A stretch of 64,000 nt of DNA from Thalassomonas actiniarum (GCF_000948975.2 NZ_CP059735.1:1364001-1428000); one strand, 5' to 3'. Counted from the first letter of the stretch, positions 35,862-45,598 are shown. The notes: a model not told the origin generated them from the sequence alone. Program-made: numbers and translations.

Positions 35862-36764
35862 TTAGGCCATCAGGGCGGTCAGGATCAGGGCGATGGAAAT
35901 GCTGATCGCCATTTCTATGCTGGCGACACCGATATTATGCTGCTGGTCGACTTCTTCTACCAGGTTAATACCCCAGAGGATAATGCGTTTCGCTAGCGAG
36001 GTTAATATCGCCACCAATACCGTCATCACTAAGCCGAAAATTAACCAGCCCAATAAGTTAACCACTAAGGTTTCCGGGCTGTAGCTGAAGAAATAGCTCG
36101 CCGCGGTGACTGCCAGCGCCGTGCTGATCATTTGTCCGGCATAACGTATGGCAATGGCTAACTGCCCCTGGCTTAACGCTTCCTGCAGGCTGTCGTCCTG
36201 GTTGTTTTTGGCGTATTGGCGCTCTTTTAACCGGGTTACTATCACCAGGATGGCCTGGGAGACGATAAAGCCGCTGGTAATGGCGATAAAGGTGCTCAGA
36301 TCGAGGCCGTCTACCCATAATAATACCGCGCGGATAATGATGGCGGTGGCAATGGCGCCGGCGGCATCGACCACGCCGATACTGAGGTTTTTCTCCTTGA
36401 TCAGGGCATTTTTATCCAGCTGGTTCAGCGCCAGTTTGTCATGGAAGATGCGGCCGATTTTGATCAGGATTAAACCAAAAGTGCCGTATGCCAGCATACC
36501 TATGGCTTCAAAAAGATAGCTGGTGGCGGTTTCCCCGGTAATGGCGCCGGTTAAGACTATGCCCAAGGCAGCGACACTGCCGGCGACGCTGATGCCAAAG
36601 GCAAAGTTATCTTCTTTGGCCAGTTCTTCGGTGGTATTTACCTTGGCGGATAAGCCGGAAACAAAACGCATGGTACCGAGCAAGATAATGGCAATCAGGA
36701 GATCGATCGCCAGATAAGTCAGTAAATCCTGATTTAGCGCGGTGATTTCAATTAATGTATTCAT
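35862..36764 (-). CDS. DUF350 inner-membrane protein (YjfL-like, duplicated domain)
   Basis: 300 residues with about eight TM helices in two repeated halves (NFAFGISVAGSVAALGIVLTGAITGE at about 52-77 and HNIGVASIEMAISISIALILTALMA at the end, with matching segments between), as expected for two DUF350 units; E. coli YjfL has one. Function unknown; DUF350 genes are usually linked to PspA-like or polyamine genes. It lies between the lipoprotein and the aminopropyltransferase in one apparent transcript. Confidence 0.82.
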   Translation of the reverse strand: MNTLIEITALNQDLLTYLAIDLLIAIILLGTMRFVSGLSAKVNTTEELAKEDNFAFGISVAGSVAALGIVLTGAITGETATSYLFEAIGMLAYGTFGLILIKIGRIFHDKLALNQLDKNALIKEKNLSIGVVDAAGAIATAIIIRAVLLWVDGLDLSTFIAITSGFIVSQAILVIVTRLKERQYAKNNQDDSLQEALSQGQLAIAIRYAGQMISTALAVTAASYFFSYSPETLVVNLLGWLIFGLVMTVLVAILTSLAKRIILWGINLVEEVDQQHNIGVASIEMAISISIALILTALMA

Positions 36765-36786
36765 TATTATTCCTATTTTCTAATTG

Positions 36787-37764
36787 CTATTTACCGCGGG
36801 AAAAACCACGAGAAGTCTTACTGCTGCTGTTTCTGAAACTGGCATTTCTCGAACTGGCTGATTTTCTTGCGTAGCTGCTTTTACTGCTGCTTTGGGAGCG
36901 AAAGCGGTTGGCACTGGTTTGTGCGCTTTTGCTCTGGCTCGATAAACTGGAGGCGCCGGTGCGGTTTTTACCATAGGCGCTGGTAAATTTTTGTCCGCGC
37001 TTGGCAAAAGATTTCTTGGTGCGGGCATCGAGCCGGGTTTGTTTTTTCAGCTGGCTCGGGGAGCTGTAGCGGGTGCGGCCGTAGTCGTTATAATAACTGT
37101 AATTGCGGTGTCTGCCCCAGTCGCCGTAAGAGACGCGGCGGGAGCCGAAGATATCCCCTATCATGGAATACATGCCGTACCAGGCCCAAAAAGACATGCC
37201 GTTGCTGCCTGTGGTCCAGCTGCCGTAGTTAGGGTTGCCGATCAACTGCTCGCCGGTGCCGAAATCCTGGGCATTATTTGCCTGCTGGCTTTGGGCTTTC
37301 GACAATGCGTTGATCCGGGGCAACATGCCGTCAGACATGTCAGCCAGGACATTAAGCGGGTCGCTTAAGGCGTCGGAATAAAGCACGGGATCCGCGGCCT
37401 GGTAGATATTGAGCAATTCGTCATATATTGCCTGGTTATCGGCAAACATTTCCGGTTGGGTCTTTACCGTGTTCAGGCGGTCGACAAGGGCCAGATACAT
37501 AGGTCCCTGCGTGGTGGCGTCCTGTTTAAAGGCGTTTACCAGCTCAGTCAGTTCCGGTTTGCTTCGGGCGATTTTATCGCCGTACTGGCGGATAAGTTCG
37601 GCATTTCTTACCTGGCCGCTTTCCAGGGCATCGGCAAGTTGTTGCACCCTGAGTTCACTGACCGGCAGTTGCCTGGTAACTTGCTCTTTGATGGGGTCAC
37701 CACAGGCCGTCAGTAACAGGGTCAGGGCGAAAAAAATGAAGCGAAATTTATGCATTCCTGCCAT
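36787..37764 (-). CDS. Lipoprotein with Ser/Arg-rich tail
   Basis: 325 residues from the ATG at 37764, which has GAGGA at good distance; an ATG 14 codons upstream (37806) runs almost into a palindrome and would put the signal peptide too far in. Lipoprotein signal with lipobox LLTAC (HKFRFIFFALTLLLTACGDPIKEQ). The middle is helical, then an aromatic/Gly stretch (NPNYGSWTTGSNGMSFWAWYGMYSMIGD), and the last 100 residues are dominated by Ser, Arg and Lys (SSQSKSAQTSANRFRSQSSSKSSYARKS), a basic disordered tail that could bind polyanions. It heads the DUF350-aminopropyltransferase unit. No family recognised. Confidence 0.65.
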   Translation of the reverse strand: MAGMHKFRFIFFALTLLLTACGDPIKEQVTRQLPVSELRVQQLADALESGQVRNAELIRQYGDKIARSKPELTELVNAFKQDATTQGPMYLALVDRLNTVKTQPEMFADNQAIYDELLNIYQAADPVLYSDALSDPLNVLADMSDGMLPRINALSKAQSQQANNAQDFGTGEQLIGNPNYGSWTTGSNGMSFWAWYGMYSMIGDIFGSRRVSYGDWGRHRNYSYYNDYGRTRYSSPSQLKKQTRLDARTKKSFAKRGQKFTSAYGKNRTGASSLSSQSKSAQTSANRFRSQSSSKSSYARKSASSRNASFRNSSSKTSRGFSRGK

Positions 37765-37810
37765 GTTTTCCTCAAAAATGCTATGGTTATCGGTAATTAG
37801 TACCATTTAC

Positions 37811-37823
37811 GACATAATATGTC
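37811..37823. promoter_or_regulatory. Third copy of the 13-bp palindrome, between the lipoprotein gene and glnE
   Basis: GACATAATATGTC, identical to the copy at 34037, 47 nt upstream of the lipoprotein ATG and 58 nt upstream of glnE. It is best placed to control the lipoprotein unit. Confidence 0.7.
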
Positions 37824-37880
37824 CACTGTTTAATCGCTATCACCCTAATTTACCAATAATTAATATTAACCGGAGTTCAG

Positions 37881-40742
37881 GTGACCACGAGAATTTTACC
37901 TTCGCTTTCGTCAGATTTACAGCAATTACAGGAAAAATACTGGCAAACTTGTCGTGAGCAGCTGCAGCAACTGGATTTGCTGACAAAGCAGCAACAGGAA
38001 GATTTTAAACTTGCTGTTACTTTAAGTGATTTTATTCAAAGAAGTTTTTTGCAGGCCCCTGAGCTGGTCACGACGCTTTTTACCAGTGGCAGCATTTATG
38101 ATGAGCAGACGCCGGATTATCCTGCTTTGATTGCCGCCAGGTTAAGTGGTTGCGACAGCGAAGAGAGTTTACATCGTTTGTTAAGGCAGATTCGCCTGCA
38201 GCAAATGGTGAAAATTGCCTTTGCCGATCTGGTATTGGACCTTCCGCTTGAATTGTCATTGAAACGTTTATCTGCCCTGGCCGATGCCCTGATATTAGGT
38301 GCCCTTAACTGGCTAACCGACTTTTGCCAAAGCAAATGGGGCACGCCGAAAAATCGCCGGGGACAGGATCTGCCTTTACTGGTTTTTGGCATGGGCAAGC
38401 TTGGCGGAGAGGAGCTGAATTTTTCTTCCGATATTGATTTGATTTTCGCTTATCCCGAGTCGGGACAAACCGCAGGTTCGGGCCGCAGTATCGACAATCA
38501 GCAGTTTTTTACCCGGCTCGGGCAGAAGCTGATCACTGCCTTGCATCAGCAAACTGCCGACGGTTTTGTCTACCGGGTAGATATGCGCCTGAGGCCATTT
38601 GGCGAAAGCGGACCGCTGGTGATGACTTTTGACGCCATGGAGCATTATTACCAGGAGCAGGGGCGGGACTGGGAGCGCTATGCCATGCTTAAAGCCCGTT
38701 TGATCGGCAGCAGCGATTATCATGACGCCCTGACGGAGTTATTACGGCCTTTTGTCTATCGCAGATATATAGACTTCAGCGTCTTTGACAGCCTGCGGCG
38801 CATGAAAATGATGATAGTGCAGGAAGTACGGCGCAAGAACCTGGTAAACAATATCAAACTTGGCGCCGGCGGTATCCGGGAAATTGAATTTATCGTCCAG
38901 GTTTTTCAGTTGATCCGCGGCGGCAGGGAAAAGGAGTTGCAGCAGCGCCGCTTGCTGGTGGTTTTACCCGAGCTTGTTAAAGCGGGGGTATTGAAAGCCG
39001 TCAGCAAAAAGGTGCTCGAAGATGCCTATTTGTTTTTACGGCGCCTGGAGAATATTATTCAGGCGTTAGACGACAAGCAGACCCAAACCTTACCGGATAC
39101 TTTGCTTGACCAGCAAAGGGTATTAACTGTGCTTAAGCTCGGTAGCTGGCAGCAATTACTGGATACTTTGCAGCGCCATATGGAAGCCGTGCATCTGGAG
39201 TTTAACGACCTGATAGGTAAGGAAACGCCTAATCATCAAACCATAGACGAGCATTGGGTGACTTTGTGGCACAGCCAATGGGAGGATGATGAAGCCATTG
39301 CCTGGATAAACCAGCTGGTGCCCGACTGGCCGGCAGAAAAGGTATGGCAGACTTTGGCGCATTTTCGCCGGGATGTTTCCCGCCGCTCTTTGGGCAACCG
39401 CGGTCGCCAGGTGCTGGATAAGCTGGTGCCGTTATTATTGTGTCACCTGGAACGTCAGCACTGTGAAGATTATACCTTGGCCAGGGTGCTGCAGGTGTTT
39501 GAAAAAATCATGACCCGCACCGCCTACCTGGAATTACTCTATGAAAATGAAGGCGCCTTTAAGCACCTGATCCGCTTGTGTACCGCCAGTTTATGGGTGA
39601 CGGAATATATTGCCAAATACCCGCTGTTGCTCGATGAATTGATCGATCCCGAGTCTTTGCATAATCCCTTGCCGCTATCGGATTACGCCCTTGAGCTTAG
39701 GGAGGTGATGCTGCGTATTCCCGAAGACGATCTCGAAGCCCAGATGGAAATGTTGCGCCAGTTTAAACAGGCGCAGCAATTACGCATTGCCGCCGCCGAT
39801 ATTGTCGGCATTTTGCCGGTGACTAAGGTCAGCGATCATTTAACGGCACTGGCAGAAGCGATTATCGGTGAAGTGATCAACCTCGCCTGGCAGCAGGTGT
39901 CTGTGCGTTTTGGTGTGCCTGAGTCCAGCCTTGCCAGCGGTGAAAAAGGTTTTGCGGTGATAGGTTATGGCAAGGCCGGTGGTATCGAACTTGGCTATGG
40001 CTCAGATCTGGACCTGGTGTTTATCCACGACAGCAAGGCGGATGAGCAAACCACAGGGCCACGTCAGGTACCGGCCAATCAGTTTTATATGAAACTTGCC
40101 CAGCGCATTATGCATATTTTTAATTCCAGGATGAGCAGCGGCATTTTATATGAATTGGATATGCGCTTGCGTCCGTCGGGGAATTCCGGGGTCTTGGTGG
40201 TGCATATCGATACCTTTGAGCATTACCTTAAAAACGATGCCTGGATCTGGGAGCACCAGGCGCTGGTACGCTCCCGTGCGGTATACGGCCATGCCGGGAT
40301 CCGCCGTAAGTTTGACGATATTAAACGCCAGGTATTGGCGGTCACCCGCTCGGATAAGCAGTTATCCGGTGAAGTGATCAGTATGCGTAATAAGATGCGC
40401 AATCATCTGGATAAGTCTAGCGCGGATAAAGCCGATATTAAGCAGGCGCCCGGCGGCCTGGTGGATATCGAGTTTTTGGCGCAGTATCTGGTGCTGCTCT
40501 TTAGCCATGATTACCCGCAAATTGTCGATTATTCGGATAATATCCGGATTTTCGAGCAATTGCATAAGGCGGGGATTTTGGATCAAAGCCAGTCGCAATT
40601 GCTAATTAAAACCTATTGCCGGTTAAGGGATTTAGGTCACAGGGCTGTACTGCAAAACGAAGCTCAGCTGATCGGCAGGCAAGAATTTGATATTTATGCG
40701 CCGGACATTGTTAAGCTCTGGCAGCGTTTTCTGGTCGAATAA
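37881..40742 (+). CDS. glnE: Bifunctional glutamine synthetase adenylyltransferase / adenylyl-removing enzyme
   Basis: 953 residues, GTG start with CCGGAG upstream. Two nucleotidyltransferase domains with the GlnE signatures: VFGMGKLGGEELNFSSDIDLIFAYPESG (about 168-195, adenylyl-removing) and VIGYGKAGGIELGYGSDLDLVFIHDS (about 694-719, adenylylating), each with helical bundle domains; PGGLVDIEFLAQYLV is the conserved C-terminal motif. It adjusts glutamine synthetase activity in response to PII. In E. coli it lies between ygiF and hldE; here lpxL and others intervene. Confidence 0.97.
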   Translation: MTTRILPSLSSDLQQLQEKYWQTCREQLQQLDLLTKQQQEDFKLAVTLSDFIQRSFLQAPELVTTLFTSGSIYDEQTPDYPALIAARLSGCDSEESLHRLLRQIRLQQMVKIAFADLVLDLPLELSLKRLSALADALILGALNWLTDFCQSKWGTPKNRRGQDLPLLVFGMGKLGGEELNFSSDIDLIFAYPESGQTAGSGRSIDNQQFFTRLGQKLITALHQQTADGFVYRVDMRLRPFGESGPLVMTFDAMEHYYQEQGRDWERYAMLKARLIGSSDYHDALTELLRPFVYRRYIDFSVFDSLRRMKMMIVQEVRRKNLVNNIKLGAGGIREIEFIVQVFQLIRGGREKELQQRRLLVVLPELVKAGVLKAVSKKVLEDAYLFLRRLENIIQALDDKQTQTLPDTLLDQQRVLTVLKLGSWQQLLDTLQRHMEAVHLEFNDLIGKETPNHQTIDEHWVTLWHSQWEDDEAIAWINQLVPDWPAEKVWQTLAHFRRDVSRRSLGNRGRQVLDKLVPLLLCHLERQHCEDYTLARVLQVFEKIMTRTAYLELLYENEGAFKHLIRLCTASLWVTEYIAKYPLLLDELIDPESLHNPLPLSDYALELREVMLRIPEDDLEAQMEMLRQFKQAQQLRIAAADIVGILPVTKVSDHLTALAEAIIGEVINLAWQQVSVRFGVPESSLASGEKGFAVIGYGKAGGIELGYGSDLDLVFIHDSKADEQTTGPRQVPANQFYMKLAQRIMHIFNSRMSSGILYELDMRLRPSGNSGVLVVHIDTFEHYLKNDAWIWEHQALVRSRAVYGHAGIRRKFDDIKRQVLAVTRSDKQLSGEVISMRNKMRNHLDKSSADKADIKQAPGGLVDIEFLAQYLVLLFSHDYPQIVDYSDNIRIFEQLHKAGILDQSQSQLLIKTYCRLRDLGHRAVLQNEAQLIGRQEFDIYAPDIVKLWQRFLVE

Positions 40743-40770
40743 AAAGAAGAATAAAACCGAATTAATCATC

Positions 40771-40798
40771 AAAAACCGGTTAATTGTAGCCGGTTTTT
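40771..40798. terminator. Bidirectional terminator between glnE and the TcpQ-like gene
   Basis: AAAAACCGG (40771-40779) / CCGGTTTTT (40790-40798), 10-nt loop. It overlaps the stop codon of the minus-strand gene. Confidence 0.75.
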
Positions 40799-41475
40799 GA
40801 TTTCAGCAAAGTACACTGTTTTTTAATGTAATCGGTTGGCAGGTCGATGAGTACCAGGGTGCGGTGACGGTAACAGAAAAAGGTGGAAACGCCGTTTTCA
40901 AAATGTCCTTCCACGCCTTTGCCCAGCTGATAGGCGGTATCGATAATGTTTTTATTGATGCGGAAGGGATCTTTTACCAAAAAGTCCCGGTTAAGCCACC
41001 AGATAACTTGCAGGCCGTTATCTTCGGCATATTCGGATAATTTCTGAAACACGGTTTGTCCTACCCGAAACGGACGGGATTCTTTGTCTCCCTGCCAGTT
41101 GGCCCTCAGCGGCCGGGTAACCAGGCGTCTGGCCTCAAGCAGCTTGTCTATGTCTCCCTTGGGCTCGGGTAGAAAAACAACATGGTTTTTGATCCTTGGA
41201 CCTTTTTTGCCCAAGTCTGAATTGATGCTGGCATAAAAGCGTGACAGGCCCTCGGCGGCGGCATTGGTGGATTCTTTATTCACCGCCCTGGACTTAGGTT
41301 TTATTGTAGTATCTTCCAGCCTGGTTGATTTTTTTGGCTGAACCGGCAGGTCTATCTCTGCAACTGCGCTGCCTTCGCCTGAGGGGGCAAATATAAAATC
41401 CTGATTTTTAAGCAATAGAAAGGCCACTATGATTAATATCAAGCCAAAAATAATTTTAGGAAGCCAGAATTTCAT
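40780..41475 (-). CDS. TcpQ-domain-like membrane-anchored protein
   Basis: 231 residues. One N-terminal TM helix (about 5-22), a low-complexity linker (about 30-100), and a C-terminal domain: RPFRVGQTVFQKLSEYAEDNGLQVIWWLNRDFLVKDPFRINKNIIDTAYQLGKGVEGHFENGVSTFFCYRHRTLVLID. This matches the TcpQ/PilL-N type domain found in pilus and secretin-associated proteins. No pilus gene is nearby, so the partner is unknown. It lies downstream of lpxL on the same strand with a 63-nt gap. Confidence 0.6.
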   Translation of the reverse strand: MKFWLPKIIFGLILIIVAFLLLKNQDFIFAPSGEGSAVAEIDLPVQPKKSTRLEDTTIKPKSRAVNKESTNAAAEGLSRFYASINSDLGKKGPRIKNHVVFLPEPKGDIDKLLEARRLVTRPLRANWQGDKESRPFRVGQTVFQKLSEYAEDNGLQVIWWLNRDFLVKDPFRINKNIIDTAYQLGKGVEGHFENGVSTFFCYRHRTLVLIDLPTDYIKKQCTLLKSKTGYN

Positions 41476-41538
41476 TGCTTAATTGATTCCCACAGATAAC
41501 AAAATTGTTAACGATACTTATACCATACTTAAAGTTTA

Positions 41539-42477
41539 CTATTTATACAATGATGGATCGTCAGTATTTGGCCGGGTTTTAAAGCGGCGGTGCAGCCACA
41601 TATACTGTTCCGGCTTGCGGGAAATGGCTTTTTCCAGCTCCTGGTTGACCCGGATCAGGTCCTGCTCGTCATCATGGCTCGGGAAATTTTCCAGCGGCGG
41701 CATGACTTCTATGGTGTAACCGCTGCCGTCGTCATTCCGGGTAGGGATGATCATCATCGACTTGGTATTTTTCTTTCTGGCAAAAATTAATGTGCCTGTG
41801 GTGGTGGCGGCATCTTTAACGCCAAAAAAAGGTACAAACAGGCTGCGGTTGCGGCCATAGTCCTGATCCGGTAAATATACGCATGCTTCGCCGTCGCCAA
41901 GGGCTTTCAGCAGGCCTTTAACGTCTTTTTTGCCCAACATATATTTGTTGGAGCGTCCGCGGCCGCGAAACTGGAAGTATTCCATGAGCTGGTTATTGTG
42001 GGGACGGTAAAACACCACCATAGGGTTAGTGTAACCTATGCCGCGGCAGTTGATTTCGGCACTCAGGTAATGCATGGCAAGCAGCAATACGCCGTTACCG
42101 TTTTCCTGGGCTGTTTTGATATGCTCCAGGCCTTTGACTTTTACTTTGCGTTTTACCCGCCAATCCGGCCACCACCAGCCCATGCCGGTTTCAAGCAGGG
42201 CGATGCCGGTATTTTCAAAGTTTTTTTTGAGCATGCTTAGTTGCTCGGCTTCAGACATCTGGGGAAAACATAACTGGATGTTTCTCAGGGCTACCTTTTT
42301 GCGGCTTGAGCCGACTTTATAGAGCAGTCTGCCGATCATTTTGCCCATGGCTAATTGTAATTTATAGGGCAACCAGGAAATGCTGTATAAAACAAAAACC
42401 CCTAGCCAGGTGAGCCAGTATTTGGGTAACAGGAAGGATAATTTAAAATTTGGCTGTAAAACTTTATTTTTGCTCAC
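41539..42477 (-). CDS. lpxL: Lipid A lauroyl acyltransferase
   Basis: 312 residues, GTG start. Motifs of the LpxL/HtrB family: N-terminal membrane anchor (about 20-42), GNGVLLLAMHYLSAEINCR with the catalytic HX4E, VVFYRPHNN, VYLPDQDYG, and the C-terminal EQYMWLHRRFKTRPNTDDPSLYK. It adds a secondary acyl chain to Kdo2-lipid IVA at the inner membrane. It is divergent from hldE, another LPS-assembly gene, with a 69-nt gap that must contain both promoters. Confidence 0.95.
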   Translation of the reverse strand: MSKNKVLQPNFKLSFLLPKYWLTWLGVFVLYSISWLPYKLQLAMGKMIGRLLYKVGSSRKKVALRNIQLCFPQMSEAEQLSMLKKNFENTGIALLETGMGWWWPDWRVKRKVKVKGLEHIKTAQENGNGVLLLAMHYLSAEINCRGIGYTNPMVVFYRPHNNQLMEYFQFRGRGRSNKYMLGKKDVKGLLKALGDGEACVYLPDQDYGRNRSLFVPFFGVKDAATTTGTLIFARKKNTKSMMIIPTRNDDGSGYTIEVMPPLENFPSHDDEQDLIRVNQELEKAISRKPEQYMWLHRRFKTRPNTDDPSLYK

Positions 42478-42546
42478 TAGATGGTATCAACTCATTGAAT
42501 TTCATATGCTACACTAGTCGCCATTATATCTGTTAAGAGACTCAGG

Positions 42547-43974
42547 ATGAAAGTAGATATTCCCGCTTTTAATCAGGCCAGCGTTTTAGTCGTTGGCGAC
42601 ATTATGCTTGATCGCTATTGGTACGGCCCGACACAACGTATTTCTCCGGAAGCGCCCGTGCCTGTGGTTAAGATAAATAACAATGATGAAAGACCCGGCG
42701 GTGCCGGTAATGTTGCCCTCAACCTTGCTTCACTTGGCGGCAAAGTCACGCTGGCAGGCATTACCGGAGAAGATGAAGCAGCACAGACGTTAAAGACCCA
42801 TTTGCAGGCCATGGATATTCACTGCAGTTTTAGCCAGCACCACCAGGTCCCGACCATCACCAAACTCAGGGTGCTGAGTCGGAATCAGCAGTTGATCCGT
42901 CTTGATTTTGAAGAGTCGCTGGAGAAAATAGATAAAGCCGGTTTGCAGGCGGAAGTGGCTGAACAGCTGCCTGAGCACGATTTATTATTGTTATCCGATT
43001 ATAACAAGGGAACCTTGTCCGATGTCCAGGCGCTGATCCGCCAGGCGAAGGAGCATAAGGTGCCGGTACTGGTAGACCCTAAAGGGAATGATTTTTCCCG
43101 CTACCGCGGCGCGACTATGTTGACCCCGAATATGTCGGAGTTCGAAGCCGTTGTCGGCCCCTGTGACAGCGAAGCTGAGCTGGTGGCTAAAGGGCAGAAG
43201 TTACTGACCGAGCTTGATCTTCAGGCCTTGCTGGTGACCCGCAGTGAACACGGTATGACCTTGCTAAGAAAAGATCAGCAGGAGTTTCATTTACCGACCC
43301 AGGCAAAAGAGGTTTATGATGTTACCGGTGCCGGGGATACGGTTATTGCCACGCTGGCGCTGGCCGTTGCCGCCGGTGCTACCTTTACCCAGGCAAGTGC
43401 GCTGGCAAATACCGCCGCCGGTATTGTTGTCGGCAAACTGGGCACATCGACCGTCAGCGAAGCGGAATTATTAACCGAGCTTGACCATGTTCAGGAAAGC
43501 GGTTTTGGCGTACTGAGCGAAGAGCAGTTGAAGATTGCCGTGGAGGCGGCTAACGGGCGCGGTGAAAAAATCGTGATGACCAATGGCTGTTTCGATATTT
43601 TGCATGCCGGCCATGTCTCCTACCTGGAAAATGCCAGAAAACTCGGAGACAGGTTAATTGTCGCCGTCAATGATGATGCTTCGGTCACCCGGTTAAAAGG
43701 CCCGGGTCGTCCGGTCAATGTCGCCGACAGGAGAATGGCGGTACTGGCAGGTTTGGCTGCGGTCGACTGGGTGGTGAGCTTTAGCGAAGATACGCCGCAA
43801 CGCCTTATCGCCAATATATTACCGGACTTACTGGTTAAAGGGGGCGATTACCAGGTAGAAGATATTGCCGGCGGCAAGGAAGTGATGGCTGCCGGGGGAG
43901 AGGTGAAAGTACTGAACTTTGAAGCGGGTATTTCTACCACGGAAATTATCAATACCATACGTTTGGAAGATTAA
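42547..43974 (+). CDS. hldE: Bifunctional heptose 7-phosphate kinase / heptose 1-phosphate adenylyltransferase
   Basis: 475 residues, normal length. The N-terminal PfkB-type kinase domain ([46 protein letters not shown]) covers about 1-315. The C-terminal cytidylyltransferase-like domain (about 340-475) has [32 protein letters not shown]. It supplies ADP-heptose for the LPS inner core. It ends at a strong bidirectional hairpin. Confidence 0.97.
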   Translation: MKVDIPAFNQASVLVVGDIMLDRYWYGPTQRISPEAPVPVVKINNNDERPGGAGNVALNLASLGGKVTLAGITGEDEAAQTLKTHLQAMDIHCSFSQHHQVPTITKLRVLSRNQQLIRLDFEESLEKIDKAGLQAEVAEQLPEHDLLLLSDYNKGTLSDVQALIRQAKEHKVPVLVDPKGNDFSRYRGATMLTPNMSEFEAVVGPCDSEAELVAKGQKLLTELDLQALLVTRSEHGMTLLRKDQQEFHLPTQAKEVYDVTGAGDTVIATLALAVAAGATFTQASALANTAAGIVVGKLGTSTVSEAELLTELDHVQESGFGVLSEEQLKIAVEAANGRGEKIVMTNGCFDILHAGHVSYLENARKLGDRLIVAVNDDASVTRLKGPGRPVNVADRRMAVLAGLAAVDWVVSFSEDTPQRLIANILPDLLVKGGDYQVEDIAGGKEVMAAGGEVKVLNFEAGISTTEIINTIRLED

Positions 43975-44023
43975 AGTACCAGGGTTTTTGGTAAGGCAAA
44001 AGTTTGCTTTGTCATTAATTTTT

Positions 44024-44065
44024 GAACATAAAAAAAACCGACTGACGTCGGTTTTTTTTATGTTC
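44024..44065. terminator. Bidirectional terminator between hldE and tolC
   Basis: Perfect 19-bp stem from GAACATAAAAAAAACCGAC (44024-44042) and its exact complement (44047-44065), loop TGAC, with the T runs inside the stem. It serves both convergent genes. Confidence 0.85.
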
Positions 44066-44074
44066 AGAATGTAT

Positions 44075-44109
44075 GGTATGTCACGGTCACATGGATGTGA
44101 AAGAGTGAC
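44075..44109. repeat. Dispersed repeat copy matching the 49-bp unit at 21 kb
   Basis: 35 nt equal, with one mismatch, the reverse complement of 21249-21283. It contains the hairpin TCACA-TGGA-TGTGA. It lies between the terminator and the tolC stop. Confidence 0.8.
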
Positions 44110-44127
44110 GATACTGGAGTCCTGCGA

Positions 44128-45450
44128 TTATTTAGCCGCTATCAAACCTTTATTGATATCATTGATATCCTGCTCGGTAATGGTACCGCCGGCGCGTTTG
44201 AGGTTCAATACGCTTTGGATATAGCTGTAACGTGTCGTAGACAGGTTACGCTTGGCATCATAAAGGTTACGGGTACTGTTAAGTACATCAACTATGGTCC
44301 GGGTGCCCACTTCAAAACCGGCTTCGGTTGCTTCCAGTGCTTTTTGCGCACTGACCAGGGCCTGCTCAAGTGATTTAATTGCAGAAATCGCCGCAATCAC
44401 AGTGTTATAGGCATTACGGGTATCTTGTACTACGCCGCGGTGAACGGAAGCCAGATCCTGGCTGGCAGCAACATAGCTGTGCTGCGCCCTGCGGACACTG
44501 CTGGAAGTCGCACCACCGGAATAAATAGGTACCGACAGGGTAATGCCGACAGAATGACTGTCGATATACGGGCCGCTGATATCATTTACTTCGGATTTGG
44601 CATTTGAATAATTGCCGTTAAAGTCTAACGTCGGCAAGTGACCGGCATTGGCGATACTGATATCTTCTTTGGCAATATCTACCGCGATTTTCTGGGCGAT
44701 TAAATCCAGGCTTTTCGCTTCTGCAGTTTGCTGCCATTCATTGGCGCTGTCCGGCAACGGACGGCTGGTGCTGAAACGTTCTGTGTTTAATATGCTGATG
44801 TTTTTCGGATAAACATTAGTGATCACCCTAAGGGCTTCTTCAGCGGTATAGATATTGTTTTCGGCGCGGATTTCACTGGTCACCGCATTATCATATTGTG
44901 CCTGGGCTTCATGTACATCGGTGATCGCGGTTAAACCCACTGAAAACCTTTGTTTGGTTTGCTCTAACTGGCGCTCAATGGCGATTTTTTCCGCGGTAGC
45001 AAATTCCAAATCGTCTTTGGCGCTCAGCAGGTTAAAGTAGGCCTGGGTAACGCGGACAATCAAATCCTGTTTGGCTACCTGATAGCTTAAGTCGCTGCGG
45101 TGGGCAGATTTTTTCGAGCTGTCTAAACGTAACCAGGAATCGTGGTGATAAAGTTCCATGCTCAGCGTGGCACCGTAGCTGGTGCTTTCGCTTTGACTGT
45201 GAGTGGTTTCGTCATCGGACTCTGTTTGCCCGTCGCTAAAGCTGCCGCTGGCAGATAATTTAGGTAACAAGGTGGCGCGGGCCAGTTCGATATCTTCTTT
45301 GGCGATGTTATATTGTGCCGCCGCCTTCAATACTACCGGATCATTCTCCAAAGCCTGCTGATAGACAGTTAACAAGTCATCAGCAAATACATTGGTGCTG
45401 CTTGCCGCACAAGCTAAGCCAATAAGTAGAGAGGTAATTGTTTTTTTCAT
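44128..45450 (-). CDS. tolC: TolC outer-membrane channel
   Basis: 440 residues from the ATG at 45450; an in-frame TTG two codons upstream is an unlikely start. Signal peptide about 1-23 (ends VFAD). The outer-membrane efflux repeats are clear in both halves (LLTVYQQALENDPVVLKAAAQYNIAKEDIELARATLLPKLSASG; then LDLIAQKIAVDIAKEDISIANAGHLPTLDFNGNYS), and the C-terminal half has AGFEVGTRTIVDVLNSTRNLYDAKRNLSTTRYSYIQSVLNLK. It forms the trimeric exit duct of efflux pumps and type I secretion. It is divergent from nudF, as in E. coli. Confidence 0.96.
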   Translation of the reverse strand: MKKTITSLLIGLACAASSTNVFADDLLTVYQQALENDPVVLKAAAQYNIAKEDIELARATLLPKLSASGSFSDGQTESDDETTHSQSESTSYGATLSMELYHHDSWLRLDSSKKSAHRSDLSYQVAKQDLIVRVTQAYFNLLSAKDDLEFATAEKIAIERQLEQTKQRFSVGLTAITDVHEAQAQYDNAVTSEIRAENNIYTAEEALRVITNVYPKNISILNTERFSTSRPLPDSANEWQQTAEAKSLDLIAQKIAVDIAKEDISIANAGHLPTLDFNGNYSNAKSEVNDISGPYIDSHSVGITLSVPIYSGGATSSSVRRAQHSYVAASQDLASVHRGVVQDTRNAYNTVIAAISAIKSLEQALVSAQKALEATEAGFEVGTRTIVDVLNSTRNLYDAKRNLSTTRYSYIQSVLNLKRAGGTITEQDINDINKGLIAAK

Positions 45451-45598
45451 GCGCAAGCAATTCCTTTAGTGAATTTTTTTCTATTATTTTATGGCGCACT
45501 ATCCTACTAGGCTTTTCAAATTAGCCAAATAAAATAAGTGTTTACCTGTGTATACTAGTGTAACAAAATATTATCGCGAATTCTTTCCCTTTGTGAGC

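Noticed and set aside
36787-37028. Alternative minus-strand frame (Pro/Ala-rich) at the end of the lipoprotein gene
   Set aside because: It is an out-of-phase shadow of the Ser/Arg-rich tail with no start signal.
45548-45598. Upstream GTG start for nudF
   Set aside because: The extra 17 codons begin on a TATACT box, have no ribosome-binding site, and do not resemble NudF N-termini.
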